Source: Burkholderia sp. 4M9327F10
GTDB lineage: Bacteria; Pseudomonadota; Gammaproteobacteria; Burkholderiales; Burkholderiaceae
Direction: 5' to 3'
DNA length: 64,000 bases
Assembly (NCBI RefSeq): GCF_005503145.1
Contig: NZ_SCNV01000013.1
Location: forward strand, 62,001-126,000
The translations under genes were made by a program, and so were the position numbers. Positions within the stretch are counted from its first letter, which is position 1; each line of letters begins with the position of its first letter. This document shows positions 36,334 to 44,959 of this stretch, piece after piece. Under the pieces are notes generated by a model. The model saw only the letters and a program-made list of their open reading frames with translations, had not been told where the DNA came from and did not search any database.

Positions 36334-37240
36334 GGTACTTGCCGACCTCAACGTCCTCGAGGATCGCCAGCGCGTCCGGCGTGTGCACTGCGAGCGAGCA
36401 GTACAGCGACACCAGATACGAAGCGATAGCCTGGTTGTTGATTCCCATGAAGCGCACCGATAACCCCGGCCCCTGCTCGCCCGCCACACCGGGCTGATAG
36501 AGACCGACTACTCCCTGGCGTTTGTCGCCGACCCGCAGCAGCAGGATTTTGGTCTTGCCGTCTTCCACCGCCACCTTGTCCGATGGAATCAGCGGAATGC
36601 CGCGCCATGTCAGGAACTGGGAGCCGAACAGACTGGTAGTGGGCGGCGGCACACCGCGGCGCGTGCACTCGCGGCCAAAGGCGGCAATCGCCGTGGGGTG
36701 TGTCAGGAAAAACGCCGGCTCCTTCCACACCTTGGTCAACAGTTCGTCGAGATCGTCCGGAGTGGGCGCGCCGGTGAGCGGCAGCACGCGCTGCTCGTCC
36801 GCGACATTCGCAATCAACCCGTAATCAGGGTTGTTGATCAGCTCGCTTTCCTGATTCTCCTTGACCGTCTCAATCGTCAGACGCAACTGCTCCTTGATCT
36901 GATCGTGCGGACTGCTATAGAGATCGGAGATGCGGGTATGCACTTCGAGTACCGTGCTCACCGCGTTCAGGAAATACTCACGCGGCTCCTCTTCGTAAGG
37001 GACATACGTAGTGGGTAGCTGGTTCTCGCTCTCGCGCTGCGTACACGCGACGCGAACTTCCTCGGGATTCTTGACCTGATTGAGACGGTAAATGCCTGCT
37101 TCGACCGGGACCCACTGCAGGAGGTGCGTGAGCCAGCGAGGCGTAATAGTGGCAAGCTGCGGGACGGTTTTGGTGGCGTTCGCTAATTGCCGCGCGGCGT
37201 GGTCGCCAAGCGCGCTGTGACCGGGTGTTGCCATTTTCAT
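36308..37240 (-). CDS. Family 2A encapsulin shell protein (SrpI-like)
   Basis: 310 residues, the usual length of the SrpI-type shell protein. The sequence has the HK97-fold family signature of this group: LNQVKNPEEVRV near residue 55, YVPYEEEPREYFLNAVSTVLEVHTRISDLYSS (core EEEPREYFLNAVS), NNPDYGLIAN, and the C-terminal RFMGINNQAIASYLVSLYCS. No cyclic-nucleotide-binding domain is inserted, so it is family 2A rather than 2B. The protein self-assembles into a hollow cytoplasmic shell. It ends inside the start of the cysteine desulfurase gene, its expected cargo. The leader at 37241-37330 is AT-rich. Confidence 0.93.
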   Translation of the reverse strand: MKMATPGHSALGDHAARQLANATKTVPQLATITPRWLTHLLQWVPVEAGIYRLNQVKNPEEVRVACTQRESENQLPTTYVPYEEEPREYFLNAVSTVLEVHTRISDLYSSPHDQIKEQLRLTIETVKENQESELINNPDYGLIANVADEQRVLPLTGAPTPDDLDELLTKVWKEPAFFLTHPTAIAAFGRECTRRGVPPPTTSLFGSQFLTWRGIPLIPSDKVAVEDGKTKILLLRVGDKRQGVVGLYQPGVAGEQGPGLSVRFMGINNQAIASYLVSLYCSLAVHTPDALAILEDVEVGKYHEYDHTYQ

Positions 37241-37363
37241 ACTCCCTTTCTATGAGAAAAACGGGAATGCTTATAGGCAAAAGTGATTTTGGAAGCCGGT
37301 CTAAAGATACGTCGCCTTTTCCGATCCCGCAAGGACTAGATCGCGGTAATTGATGAAGCAGCG

Positions 37364-37804
37364 TTAGCGGGTATTGCTGTGCTTGCTCTTATGCGTGACG
37401 AACGCATACAGCCACCATCCAGCGAGCATTGCCGGCAAGAAATAGAGCGCTTCTGCGTCAGGCGCTGCGAGCAATGCAATCGCCGGCCCAGGGCAATAGC
37501 CAGACAGTCCCCACCCAAGGCCAAATATCGATGCACCCGCAATCAGCTTGCTGTCGATCGCCTTGGCTTTCGGTAAATCGAAGTTCTGTGTCAACAATGG
37601 CGAGCTGCGCCGCATAATGAAATGGAAAGCAACCGTTGCAAACGCGACTGCGCCACCCAGCACGAATATGAGGCTTGGATCCCAGTGCCCGGCCACATCG
37701 AGAAAGCCCAACACCTTCTGAGGCCGTGTCATGCCCGCAAGCGCGAGTCCGGCGCCGAACAGCAGTCCGCAGATGAGACTGACGAGGTAACGCAGCAGTC
37801 TCAT
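37364..37804 (-). CDS. YeeE/YedE-family transporter half, small (C-terminal half)
   Basis: 146 residues from the ATG at 37804, which overlaps the upstream stop by four bases. Four hydrophobic segments; LRYLVSLICGLLFGAGLALAGM at the start and GLGWGLSGYCPGPAIA at residues 95-110 with Cys104. This is the DUF6691-type half of a split YeeE/YedE transporter. YeeE proteins move thiosulfate or related sulfur species, with conserved cysteines lining the path. It lies upstream of the encapsulin gene on the same strand, 123 bp apart. Confidence 0.9.
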   Translation of the reverse strand: MRLLRYLVSLICGLLFGAGLALAGMTRPQKVLGFLDVAGHWDPSLIFVLGGAVAFATVAFHFIMRRSSPLLTQNFDLPKAKAIDSKLIAGASIFGLGWGLSGYCPGPAIALLAAPDAEALYFLPAMLAGWWLYAFVTHKSKHSNTR

Positions 37805-38247
37805 TGAACCCCCAACAGGTGACGCACCACATAGGTTGTCGCGATACCCGCAACGAGAAAGGTCAAGGTCGCGACCATCGAGCGCACTGAAATACGGGCG
37901 ATGCCACACACGCCGTGTCCGCTGGTACAGCCACGCGCGAGCGCCGTGCCGAAGCCCACCGCGAGGCCCGCGGCGACCAGCAATCCATGCGGAAAACCGG
38001 GCCTCGCATGCGGCGCTGCATCACCGTATCCGGCGTGGGCCGCCAGCCAGTAATAGAGCCACGCACCGGCGACCAGCCCGGCCAGAAATAGCGCACGCCA
38101 GAGAAATTCGCCGCGCTCCTGCGAGATCAAGCCTCGGGCGATACCGCTGATGCCGGCGATCCGGCCGTTGAACCAGAGCAGCAGTGAGGCCGACAGCCCG
38201 ATCAGCAGGCCACCGGCCAGCGCGCTGTAAGGTGTGAAGGATTCCAT
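37801..38247 (-). CDS. YeeE/YedE-family transporter half (N-terminal half)
   Basis: 148 residues from the ATG at 38247. Hydrophobic segments around residues 10-25, 50-70, 90-105 and 125-145. The diagnostic YeeE motif ARGCTSGHGVCG occupies residues 104-115, with Cys107 and Cys114. Together with the following small gene it should form one membrane transporter for thiosulfate or another reduced sulfur species. Placement beside a cysteine desulfurase and encapsulin suggests that it supplies or exports sulfur used there. Confidence 0.9.
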   Translation of the reverse strand: MESFTPYSALAGGLLIGLSASLLLWFNGRIAGISGIARGLISQERGEFLWRALFLAGLVAGAWLYYWLAAHAGYGDAAPHARPGFPHGLLVAAGLAVGFGTALARGCTSGHGVCGIARISVRSMVATLTFLVAGIATTYVVRHLLGVQ

Positions 38248-38389
38248 GGCAGACCGTTGTAGATGCCGCGAGGGAGCGTGTCCTGAAACGCGCGGCGACG
38301 GCGACATACTAACTTGCCAGCACTGCCAATGTGGAATGTGGAAACCGGTCGACGGCCGGTTCTTCATGAGACCGGCCGCAGGCAAAACG

Positions 38390-39607
38390 TCAGAACACCC
38401 GTCCTTCGGTCAGATGCGTGGTCACGCCATTCAACTCGTAATCACCGATCACCCGCGCCTTGTGCAGCAGCGGGTTGTGACTGAAGATCGTGCGCAGATT
38501 GCGCCAGTGGCGGTCGAAGTTGTGTCCGCGTGCCGTAGCCGACGCCCCGCCCACTTCGAACAGGCGTTCGCCCGCATATAGCGCCAGCTTGCTGACGACC
38601 AGTTGCGTCTTTGCCGTCGCCAGCGCGCCTTCGAGCACCAGCGCTTCGGCATTGCTTGCGCCCTTGCGGATCGCATTCGCCGAGCGCTCGAGGGTCCGCG
38701 CGTTTTGCTGCACCAGTGCGTCGATCGACAGGCTATGCGCCGCGAGATCGCCCACCACCTGCTGCACGAAGCCATCTTCACGCGCGGACGGCGCCGGACT
38801 ATGCAGCACAGGACGGCCGAACTCCGTGACATAGCGGCGCGCATCGGCAACGATGTTGCGCACGATCCCGGCGGCAACCGCAACCAGGTGCAATTGCCGC
38901 AGCGCGCCACCGTGCCGGCCCGCCAGCGTCGTGTTGCCGCGCGCCACGATTTCATGTTCGTAGACGCGCACATTGTCGAGCACGAGACTGCCGCTTGCCG
39001 TCATGCGCTGGCCCATGCCGTCCCAATCGTCGAGCACCTCCAGGCCTTCGCGCGCCACCGGGATCACGATCGAGACGTTCTGTTCGTTTTCATCCTGGAC
39101 GTTGATCCGCGCATAGTCCGAAAATGCGGTGCCCGTCGAATAGAATTTGCGGCCCGTCACCCGATAATTGCTGCCGTCGCGTACCAGCTTCGTGGTGATT
39201 TCGCCGGGACGCGAGGTTCCAAGCTCGGTGGATGCGCCACCGAAGATGGCGCCCTTTTGCAGGCGTTCGATCTGGATGTCGTTGAACGTGGTGCGCGGCG
39301 ACAGCAGCAGCGATTCGGTCAGGTCGAAATGAATCCGCAGCGCGTGCGCGACGTTGGACTCTTGTGCAGCCAGCGTGGTAATCACGTTGAACAGATCTTC
39401 CAGCGTGCCGCCGAGACCGCCCCACTCCACCGGAAGACGCAACACGCCGAGGCCCGACTCCCGAAACAGCGCAAACGCCGCAAACGGCAATTCGCGCCTG
39501 GCCTCGCGCTGCGCGGCGTCTTCGCCGATCGCTTCGGCCAAGGCCGGCAACGCGGACAGCGCCGCCTGGAGCCGCGACTGCGCGGCGGTTTCGTGTAAGA
39601 CCTGCAT
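38390..39607 (-). CDS. DszC/SfnB-like acyl-CoA dehydrogenase-fold flavin monooxygenase
   Basis: 405 residues from the ATG at 39607. DszC-like features: GLGVLRLPVEWGGLGG near residue 55, VTGRKFYSTGTAFSD near residue 150, DWDGMGQRMTASGS near residue 195, and a C-terminal FDRHWRNLRT (364-373) followed by HNPLLHKARVIGDYELNG. DszC has the same FDRxWRN...H(D/N)P...K...LNG block. These enzymes use FMNH2 and O2 to oxidise sulfur atoms or sulfones. It follows the TauD-type gene by 95 bp. The substrate is unknown. Confidence 0.88.
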   Translation of the reverse strand: MQVLHETAAQSRLQAALSALPALAEAIGEDAAQREARRELPFAAFALFRESGLGVLRLPVEWGGLGGTLEDLFNVITTLAAQESNVAHALRIHFDLTESLLLSPRTTFNDIQIERLQKGAIFGGASTELGTSRPGEITTKLVRDGSNYRVTGRKFYSTGTAFSDYARINVQDENEQNVSIVIPVAREGLEVLDDWDGMGQRMTASGSLVLDNVRVYEHEIVARGNTTLAGRHGGALRQLHLVAVAAGIVRNIVADARRYVTEFGRPVLHSPAPSAREDGFVQQVVGDLAAHSLSIDALVQQNARTLERSANAIRKGASNAEALVLEGALATAKTQLVVSKLALYAGERLFEVGGASATARGHNFDRHWRNLRTIFSHNPLLHKARVIGDYELNGVTTHLTEGRVF

Positions 39608-39702
39608 GCCTTCATTCCTTGTAAAAACGCATGAGCCGGGCGATTCCGGCGCTAAAACGAGAATTCGTGAGGCGCGGCTCGGCGCGCCCATCAGCGCTGA
39701 AT

Positions 39703-40650
39703 TCAATTCAATGCCGTGGCCGCCGCAGCGCCGACGGGCGACCCTTCCAGCGCGACCGATGCCCGGCCGTCGGGTCCGACCGGAACGTCGCCCACCAGCG
39801 TGGTCCGATACAACTGGCGGTCAAAGTCGAGATCGAAGATGTCGGTGGGCGCCAGATGCGCCGTAGCGCGGTTGTCCCAGAACGCGAGGCTGCCCGGCTC
39901 CCATTTGAAACGCACCGTGAATTCGGGGCGTGTCACATGCTCCCAGAGCAGTTCGAGCAGCACCTGACTCTCGCGCGGCGTCACGCCGACAATGTATTTC
40001 AGGAAGCCCGGGCTCACGTACAGAGCGCGTTCACCCGTTTCCGGATGCACTCGCACCAGCGGATGCTCCGTCACAAGCGTGCGCTGCTCGACCGCCTGCA
40101 CGAATGCCTCGGTGCCGCTCGCACCGGCCGGAGGCGCAAAACGATGCACGCCCCGCAAGCCATCCACAAACGCGCGCAAGGGTTCCGACAGTTTCCCGTA
40201 AGCGGTGACGAGATTGGTCCACTGCGTATCGCCCCCGAACGGCGGGATCGTGACGCCACGCAGGATCGAGGCATACGGCGGATTGACCGCTGCGGTGACA
40301 TCGGTGTGCCAGCCCGTCCACGGTCTCAGCAGTGTCGTGCCCTCGAACCGCGTGGCCTTGCGAAACTTGGAGATGGAATAGAGTTGCGGATGACCATCCA
40401 CATGTCCGAACACCGGATGGCCGACGGTGAGTTCGCCAAACTGCGCAGAGAACGCGACGTGTTGCTCGTGGGTGAGAAACTGCTCGCGAAAGAACACCAC
40501 GCGCCACTTCAGCAGCGCCGCGCGGATCTCCGCGACATGCTGGACCGACAGCTTCTGCGTCAGATCGACCCCACGAATTTCCGCCCCGATATGCGCCGAG
40601 AGAGGCGCAACCTGGAGCGAGCCTGTTTCGGCGGAGAGGGCAGCACTCAT
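39703..40650 (-). CDS. TauD/TfdA-family Fe(II)/2-oxoglutarate dioxygenase
   Basis: 315 residues. Iron ligands His115 and Asp117 (WHTDVT) and His265 (RATAHLAPTD) are present, with Arg278 and Arg282 in the 2-oxoglutarate-binding region (DRQLYRTTLVGD). Compared with TauD the spacing between the last His and the Arg pair is two residues longer, as in the alkylsulfatase AtsK-like branch. Members hydroxylate the carbon next to a sulfonate or sulfate ester, liberating sulfite or sulfate. It lies in a minus-strand run with the DszC-like gene. A GCATATGC palindrome (40733-40740) lies about 85 bp upstream of its start. Confidence 0.9.
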   Translation of the reverse strand: MSAALSAETGSLQVAPLSAHIGAEIRGVDLTQKLSVQHVAEIRAALLKWRVVFFREQFLTHEQHVAFSAQFGELTVGHPVFGHVDGHPQLYSISKFRKATRFEGTTLLRPWTGWHTDVTAAVNPPYASILRGVTIPPFGGDTQWTNLVTAYGKLSEPLRAFVDGLRGVHRFAPPAGASGTEAFVQAVEQRTLVTEHPLVRVHPETGERALYVSPGFLKYIVGVTPRESQVLLELLWEHVTRPEFTVRFKWEPGSLAFWDNRATAHLAPTDIFDLDFDRQLYRTTLVGDVPVGPDGRASVALEGSPVGAAAATALN

Positions 40651-40784
40651 TGAATACTCCTGATGGACAAATGCCTGAGCGGCAATCCGTCAACAGTAAA
40701 GTCCTCGCCACGCCGACTCAACCAATCTTTGCGCATATGCAAAACATCTGCAGTGCGAACGCAGCGCAAGCGCCGGGATTCGAT

Positions 40785-41114
40785 TCAATGGGCCCGAATC
40801 AGAAGCTCAAAGGTTGCATCGGCGTCAGCCGTGGAGCTTCGACCACGCCCCCAGCCTACCGCGTTGCGATAGCTGCCTAGCAACGCGCTTTCCGTGATGC
40901 GGGTTTCGTCTACCGCGCAAGCTGCCTCGGCCTGTGGCGCAACGAACAGTGCATCCTCCGGGCAATAAAGCTCGCACATGAAGCAGGTCTGGCAATCGTC
41001 TTGCCGGGCGATCCGCGGAATGCCGCCCGGGACCGCTTCGAATACATTGGTCGGGCACGCCCGCACGCAGATGTTGCATCCGGTGCAGCGCGATTCGCTG
41101 ACGATCTCGATCAT
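40785..41114 (-). CDS. Two-cluster 4Fe-4S ferredoxin (AprB-like partner subunit)
   Basis: 109 residues from the ATG at 41114, overlapping the flavoprotein stop by four bases. Two CxxCxxCxxxC motifs, at Cys10/13/16/20 (CTGCNICVRAC) and Cys41/44/47/51 (CQTCFMCELYC), each bind a 4Fe-4S cluster. The pattern resembles the ferredoxin part of dissimilatory adenylylsulfate reductase and related flavoprotein/ferredoxin pairs. It should pass electrons to or from the flavoprotein encoded immediately upstream. The last 35 residues after the second motif are not conserved in ferredoxins generally. Confidence 0.9.
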   Translation of the reverse strand: MIEIVSESRCTGCNICVRACPTNVFEAVPGGIPRIARQDDCQTCFMCELYCPEDALFVAPQAEAACAVDETRITESALLGSYRNAVGWGRGRSSTADADATFELLIRAH

Positions 41115-42751
41115 GCCGCCGCTCCGATCGCTTCGGACAAAGACACGGCAACCGGCGTTCGGCGCACCCACACTTCGTCGAGTCCGCCGCTGAGCAGGCG
41201 ATGACGCTGGCCCTCGTCGAGCGCCTTGTATTCCTGACGCCGGTGCATGCCGCGCGTTTCGGTCCGCTGCAGCGCGCTGCGGTACATCCAGCGCGAAGTT
41301 GCGACCATCGCGGCGGCCTCTCTTGCGCGCACGGCCTCCTGTACGTCCCGTGCCGGTGCGCTGGAACGCAGTTTCAGCCACAAATCGTCGAGCCGCTGCA
41401 AGGAGTCGTTGAGTAGATCGTCGCTGCGTGTCCAGTTGCGTTCGTACGGGAAGACTTCCGCCTGAACCGCCTGGACCACACTCTGGCTGTCGTATGCGTG
41501 AGCGCCGCCGTCGCGCAGGCCCACGCCCCCGGCATGACGCAGCGAACGCTCGCGCGCCGCGCCTCCCACCTGACGCGCGTGATCCGCGGCCCCCGCCCCG
41601 GCCCAAAGGCCCGACGACATCGCCCACGCGGCGTTATGACTGCCGCCCCCGGTGAAGCCGCCGCAGATCAGTTCGCGCGTGGCCGCATCCCCGGCCGCAT
41701 ACAGGCCTTCAACCGAGGTTGCGCAATGCTCGTCCAGCAGATGCAGGCCGCCGGTGCCGCGCACGGTCCCTTCAAGCCGCAGCGTGACCGGGAAATGCTG
41801 GGTGAAGGGATCGATGCCGAGCCGGTCGAACGGCACGAAGAAGTTTGGCTGGGCAGTGCGCATCCAGCTACGTATCTGCGCGTCGGCCTTGTCGATGCAG
41901 GCGAAGACACGGCGCGTCTGCAACTCGCGAGCAATGACGCCACGCCCGTGCGCCGACCCCGCGCCCTCGATCTTCACGCCGTCCTCGTCATAGAAAGTCG
42001 CCCAGGTGTAGAAAAGCGATTTGGTGACTGACGAGAACGCGGGCCCGAGACCATACGCGTTCGAAAACTCCATGCCGGACAATTCGGCGCCGACTTCGGC
42101 GGCCATCAGTTGACCGTCGCCGGTCAGCACGTTGCAACCGAGCGCGCGGCTCTGAAAAGCGCATCCGCCTGTGGCAATCACCACGGCACGCGCTCGCGCG
42201 ATCCAGCGCTCCGAGGTTTGCCGGTTCACGCCGGCAGCGCCCGCCACTGCGCCGCTGTCGTCGACAAGCAGTTCGAGCGCCGGGCTGTGATCGAGAATTC
42301 GCGCGCCGGCTTCCTTGACGCGCTTGCGCATCAGGCGCATGTATTCCGGCCCTTGCAGCGAGGTGCGACGCTGCTCGCCGGTTTCGTCGACAGGAAACGG
42401 ATAACCCCACTGCGCCAGTTGCTGCACGTTCAACCAGGTCTGCTCGAGCACCCGGTCCATCCAGGCGTGCTCGGCCAACGCGCCGCCCAACGAGAAGCGG
42501 CTTGCCTTGGCGCGGCTGCGTGCGTCGGCGTCGGGCGCCACGTACCAGATGGCCGTGCCGGCCGGCGCAGTCGCACCCGAGGTGCCGCAGTAGCCCTTAT
42601 CCGCGAGCACCACCTTTGCTCCCCTCGCGGCAGCGCCTATCGCACCCCAGGTCCCCGCAGGACCGCCGCCGATCACCAGCACATCGACGTCGTAGCGCGC
42701 GCCCACCGACGCGTCATCCGCTTTCCTTCCCTGCTGGCTCGCGACGCTCAT
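41111..42751 (-). CDS. FAD-binding flavoprotein of the fumarate reductase/AprA group
   Basis: 546 residues. FAD-binding GGGPAG at residues 28-33, an internal ATGGCAFQSRALGCNVLTGDG segment (core GDGQLMAAEVGAELSGMEF), LYAAGDAAT and GGFTGGGSHNAAWAM near residue 380, and a C-terminal helical domain with RTETRGMHRRQEY that matches the succinate dehydrogenase ESRGxH region. Coupled by a four-base overlap to a double-cluster ferredoxin, the layout recalls AprA/AprB. Oxidising or reducing a sulfur oxyanion is plausible in this island, but no active-site assignment can be made and other soluble fumarate-reductase-like roles are possible. Confidence 0.85.
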   Translation of the reverse strand: MSVASQQGRKADDASVGARYDVDVLVIGGGPAGTWGAIGAAARGAKVVLADKGYCGTSGATAPAGTAIWYVAPDADARSRAKASRFSLGGALAEHAWMDRVLEQTWLNVQQLAQWGYPFPVDETGEQRRTSLQGPEYMRLMRKRVKEAGARILDHSPALELLVDDSGAVAGAAGVNRQTSERWIARARAVVIATGGCAFQSRALGCNVLTGDGQLMAAEVGAELSGMEFSNAYGLGPAFSSVTKSLFYTWATFYDEDGVKIEGAGSAHGRGVIARELQTRRVFACIDKADAQIRSWMRTAQPNFFVPFDRLGIDPFTQHFPVTLRLEGTVRGTGGLHLLDEHCATSVEGLYAAGDAATRELICGGFTGGGSHNAAWAMSSGLWAGAGAADHARQVGGAARERSLRHAGGVGLRDGGAHAYDSQSVVQAVQAEVFPYERNWTRSDDLLNDSLQRLDDLWLKLRSSAPARDVQEAVRAREAAAMVATSRWMYRSALQRTETRGMHRRQEYKALDEGQRHRLLSGGLDEVWVRRTPVAVSLSEAIGAAA

Positions 42752-43064
42752 GAAGCGCCTCCCGTCTTGATGGACCGATCCGAAAACTTATCCTCTCCAC
42801 CGGCGCCGGCAAACCAAGAATTGCAGCTATTCATATGGGCAGGCTGAATATTTGACGGCATCGAGCGCCGCTGCTCATGCCGGTTACAAGGCCGCTGCGC
42901 CAGACAATGTTCACATAATCCTGGGTCCGTAGAATCCGCATCGTCGTCGGACTTTCACCCTCCGGCTCCAGCTTTCCTTGCTTCGCGACCTCTCGTTGCA
43001 CGTACCCACGTCAACGCGCGCCACCGTCTTCGCAACAACTCACACCGACAACGCGGAACAACCC
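42752..43064. promoter_or_regulatory. Divergent promoter region at the right end of the sulfur island
   Basis: These 313 bp separate the minus-strand flavoprotein gene from the plus-strand DUF3300 gene and should hold promoters for both. A CATATG box (42832-42837) lies in an AT-richer patch at about 42820-42855. No gene is seen. Confidence 0.5.
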
Positions 43065-44810
43065 ATGAATGGAAATTACCGCCCCGTACAAAGGCTGATC
43101 GCTTCATCACTACTGGTGTCGCTGCTAGGCCTGAGTGCGTGCGGAAGAAAGAACGAGGACGGCGCGCAAGCTGCCGCCGACGCCTCCGCAACCAGTGCGG
43201 CGACTGCGGCATCCGCCGTCGAACCCGCCTCTGCCGCACCTGTCGCCTACACACCGCCGAGCGCGGATCAGCTCTACCAGATGGTCGCGCCGATCGCCCT
43301 TTTTCCGGACAAGCTCGTCGCACTGGTGCTGGCGGGCTCCACTTACCCGGACCAGATCACCGCGGCGAACACGTGGCTTGGGCAGAACCCGAACCTCAAG
43401 GGGCAGGCGCTCGCCGCGTCCGCCGACCAGCAGTCATGGGATCCTTCGGTCAAAGCGCTGACGGCGTTTCCGGCTGTGCTATCGCAGATGGCGACGAACC
43501 TTGCATGGACCACATCGCTCGGTCAGGCCTATTACAACGATCCCACCGATGTGCTCAACGCAATCCAGGTGATGCGCCAGCGGGCGCAGACATCCGGCAA
43601 CCTGTGCACGACCAGCCAGATGCGGGTTACCCGGACGAAGCAAACCTCTGCGCCCAGAGACTACACACCCGCACCGGCTACGCCCGGCGTGTATGAAGGT
43701 CCGTCCGTCATCCCGGCGCCGGCCCAGGCGATCGTGATCGAGCCCGCGCAGCCGGATGTCGTCTATGTGCCCTCCTACAATCCCGCGCTGGTCTATGGCG
43801 CGCCGGTCGCGGCCTATCCAGGCTACCTCTACCACCCGCCGGTCTACGCGCCGGGCGCCGTGGTGGCAGCGGGCGTGATCTCGTTTGGCATCGGCATCAC
43901 GGTCGGGGCCATGCTCAGCCACGTAGGATGGGGCTGGCACGCGTGGGGCATGCACTGGGGCGGGCCGCCCCCAGGCGGCCCCGGCGGTCCGCGCTGGGGT
44001 GGATGGCAGCGCCCGGCGGTGGTCTTTAACCACACGACTTATGTCTCCCGCTCGACCACGGTGATCAACCAGATCAACAACACGCGCATCACCAACAACT
44101 ACAGCGGCACAGTGAGCAATGCTTTCGCGCACAACGGCGCACCGCCGGCTGCGATGGCGCAGATGCATGCGCAGATGCCCCGCCCCGGCATGCGTGCGGC
44201 GGCGCCCATGACGATGCCGCGCTTCAGCGCGAACGACGCACGGCCTGGTGCACTACCTGGCGCACGGCCTGGCGCGGGTGCTGGCGCAGGTTCCTATGCG
44301 CATCCATCCCCACGGTACGGCGCAAACCACGCGAATGTGATGGCCACGAATCACGCACAGACATCGGCCTTGCACGGCAACCCCATGGAGACGCATACGC
44401 GGCCGGAAGGACACTTCGAAGGCTCACCGCAGCTCGAACATCAGCAGGTGCCACATCCGCCGTCGCAATACGCCACGCAGCCCGGACGCGAACGCCCGGC
44501 CGAAGGACCTGTCCGCACGCCGCAACCGGAGGCGCAAGCGCAGGCCATGCAGCATCGTCAAAACACCGAGGCCCATCCACAGGCACCTCACGAGGACTTT
44601 GCCCAGGCACATCCGGCCGCACCGCGACAGGATGTGCAGCACTTCACTCAGCCACAGCCACAACTGCGCTCACAGTCACAGGCACAACCGCGTTCACAGG
44701 CACAGGCGCAACCGCAACGCATGCAGCCACGTCCACCGGAACCCAGGCCACGTCCCTCCGCGCCCAGTCCAATGGCTCATCATGCCGACACTCACCAGCA
44801 CCGTTCGTGA
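43065..44810 (+). CDS. DUF3300 domain lipoprotein with Gln/His/Pro-rich tail
   Basis: 581 residues from the ATG at 43065. A lipoprotein signal ends at LLGLSAC. The DUF3300 domain spans roughly residues 60-270 (QLYQMVAPIALFPDKLVALVLAGSTYP; core ALFPDKLVALVLAGSTYPDQ), then a Gly/Trp/His-rich hydrophobic part with GWGWHAWGMHWGG near residue 290. The last 200 or so residues are low-complexity, rich in Gln, His, Pro and Ala, ending in a repetitive QSQAQPRSQAQAQPQ stretch. The function of DUF3300 is unknown. The protein should sit in the envelope; the His-rich tail could bind metal, which is speculation. Confidence 0.88.
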   Translation: MNGNYRPVQRLIASSLLVSLLGLSACGRKNEDGAQAAADASATSAATAASAVEPASAAPVAYTPPSADQLYQMVAPIALFPDKLVALVLAGSTYPDQITAANTWLGQNPNLKGQALAASADQQSWDPSVKALTAFPAVLSQMATNLAWTTSLGQAYYNDPTDVLNAIQVMRQRAQTSGNLCTTSQMRVTRTKQTSAPRDYTPAPATPGVYEGPSVIPAPAQAIVIEPAQPDVVYVPSYNPALVYGAPVAAYPGYLYHPPVYAPGAVVAAGVISFGIGITVGAMLSHVGWGWHAWGMHWGGPPPGGPGGPRWGGWQRPAVVFNHTTYVSRSTTVINQINNTRITNNYSGTVSNAFAHNGAPPAAMAQMHAQMPRPGMRAAAPMTMPRFSANDARPGALPGARPGAGAGAGSYAHPSPRYGANHANVMATNHAQTSALHGNPMETHTRPEGHFEGSPQLEHQQVPHPPSQYATQPGRERPAEGPVRTPQPEAQAQAMQHRQNTEAHPQAPHEDFAQAHPAAPRQDVQHFTQPQPQLRSQSQAQPRSQAQAQPQRMQPRPPEPRPRPSAPSPMAHHADTHQHRS

Positions 44811-44959
44811 ATGACAGCGGCCGGTGTCGCGAGCGGTTGAAAAGACGAACCGTCAGCGACACGCTCTACACGGCATGTAATAGGTTGTCCTGAGCAACGC
44901 CGCTGACAGATCGGCTATACCGTGTCTTTCGCCCCTTCGGTCATGCGCCCAGCACTGCA

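Noticed and set aside
40785..42751. True dissimilatory adenylylsulfate reductase
   Set aside because: No sat, qmo or dsr genes accompany it and the setting is assimilatory; only the subunit layout is shared.
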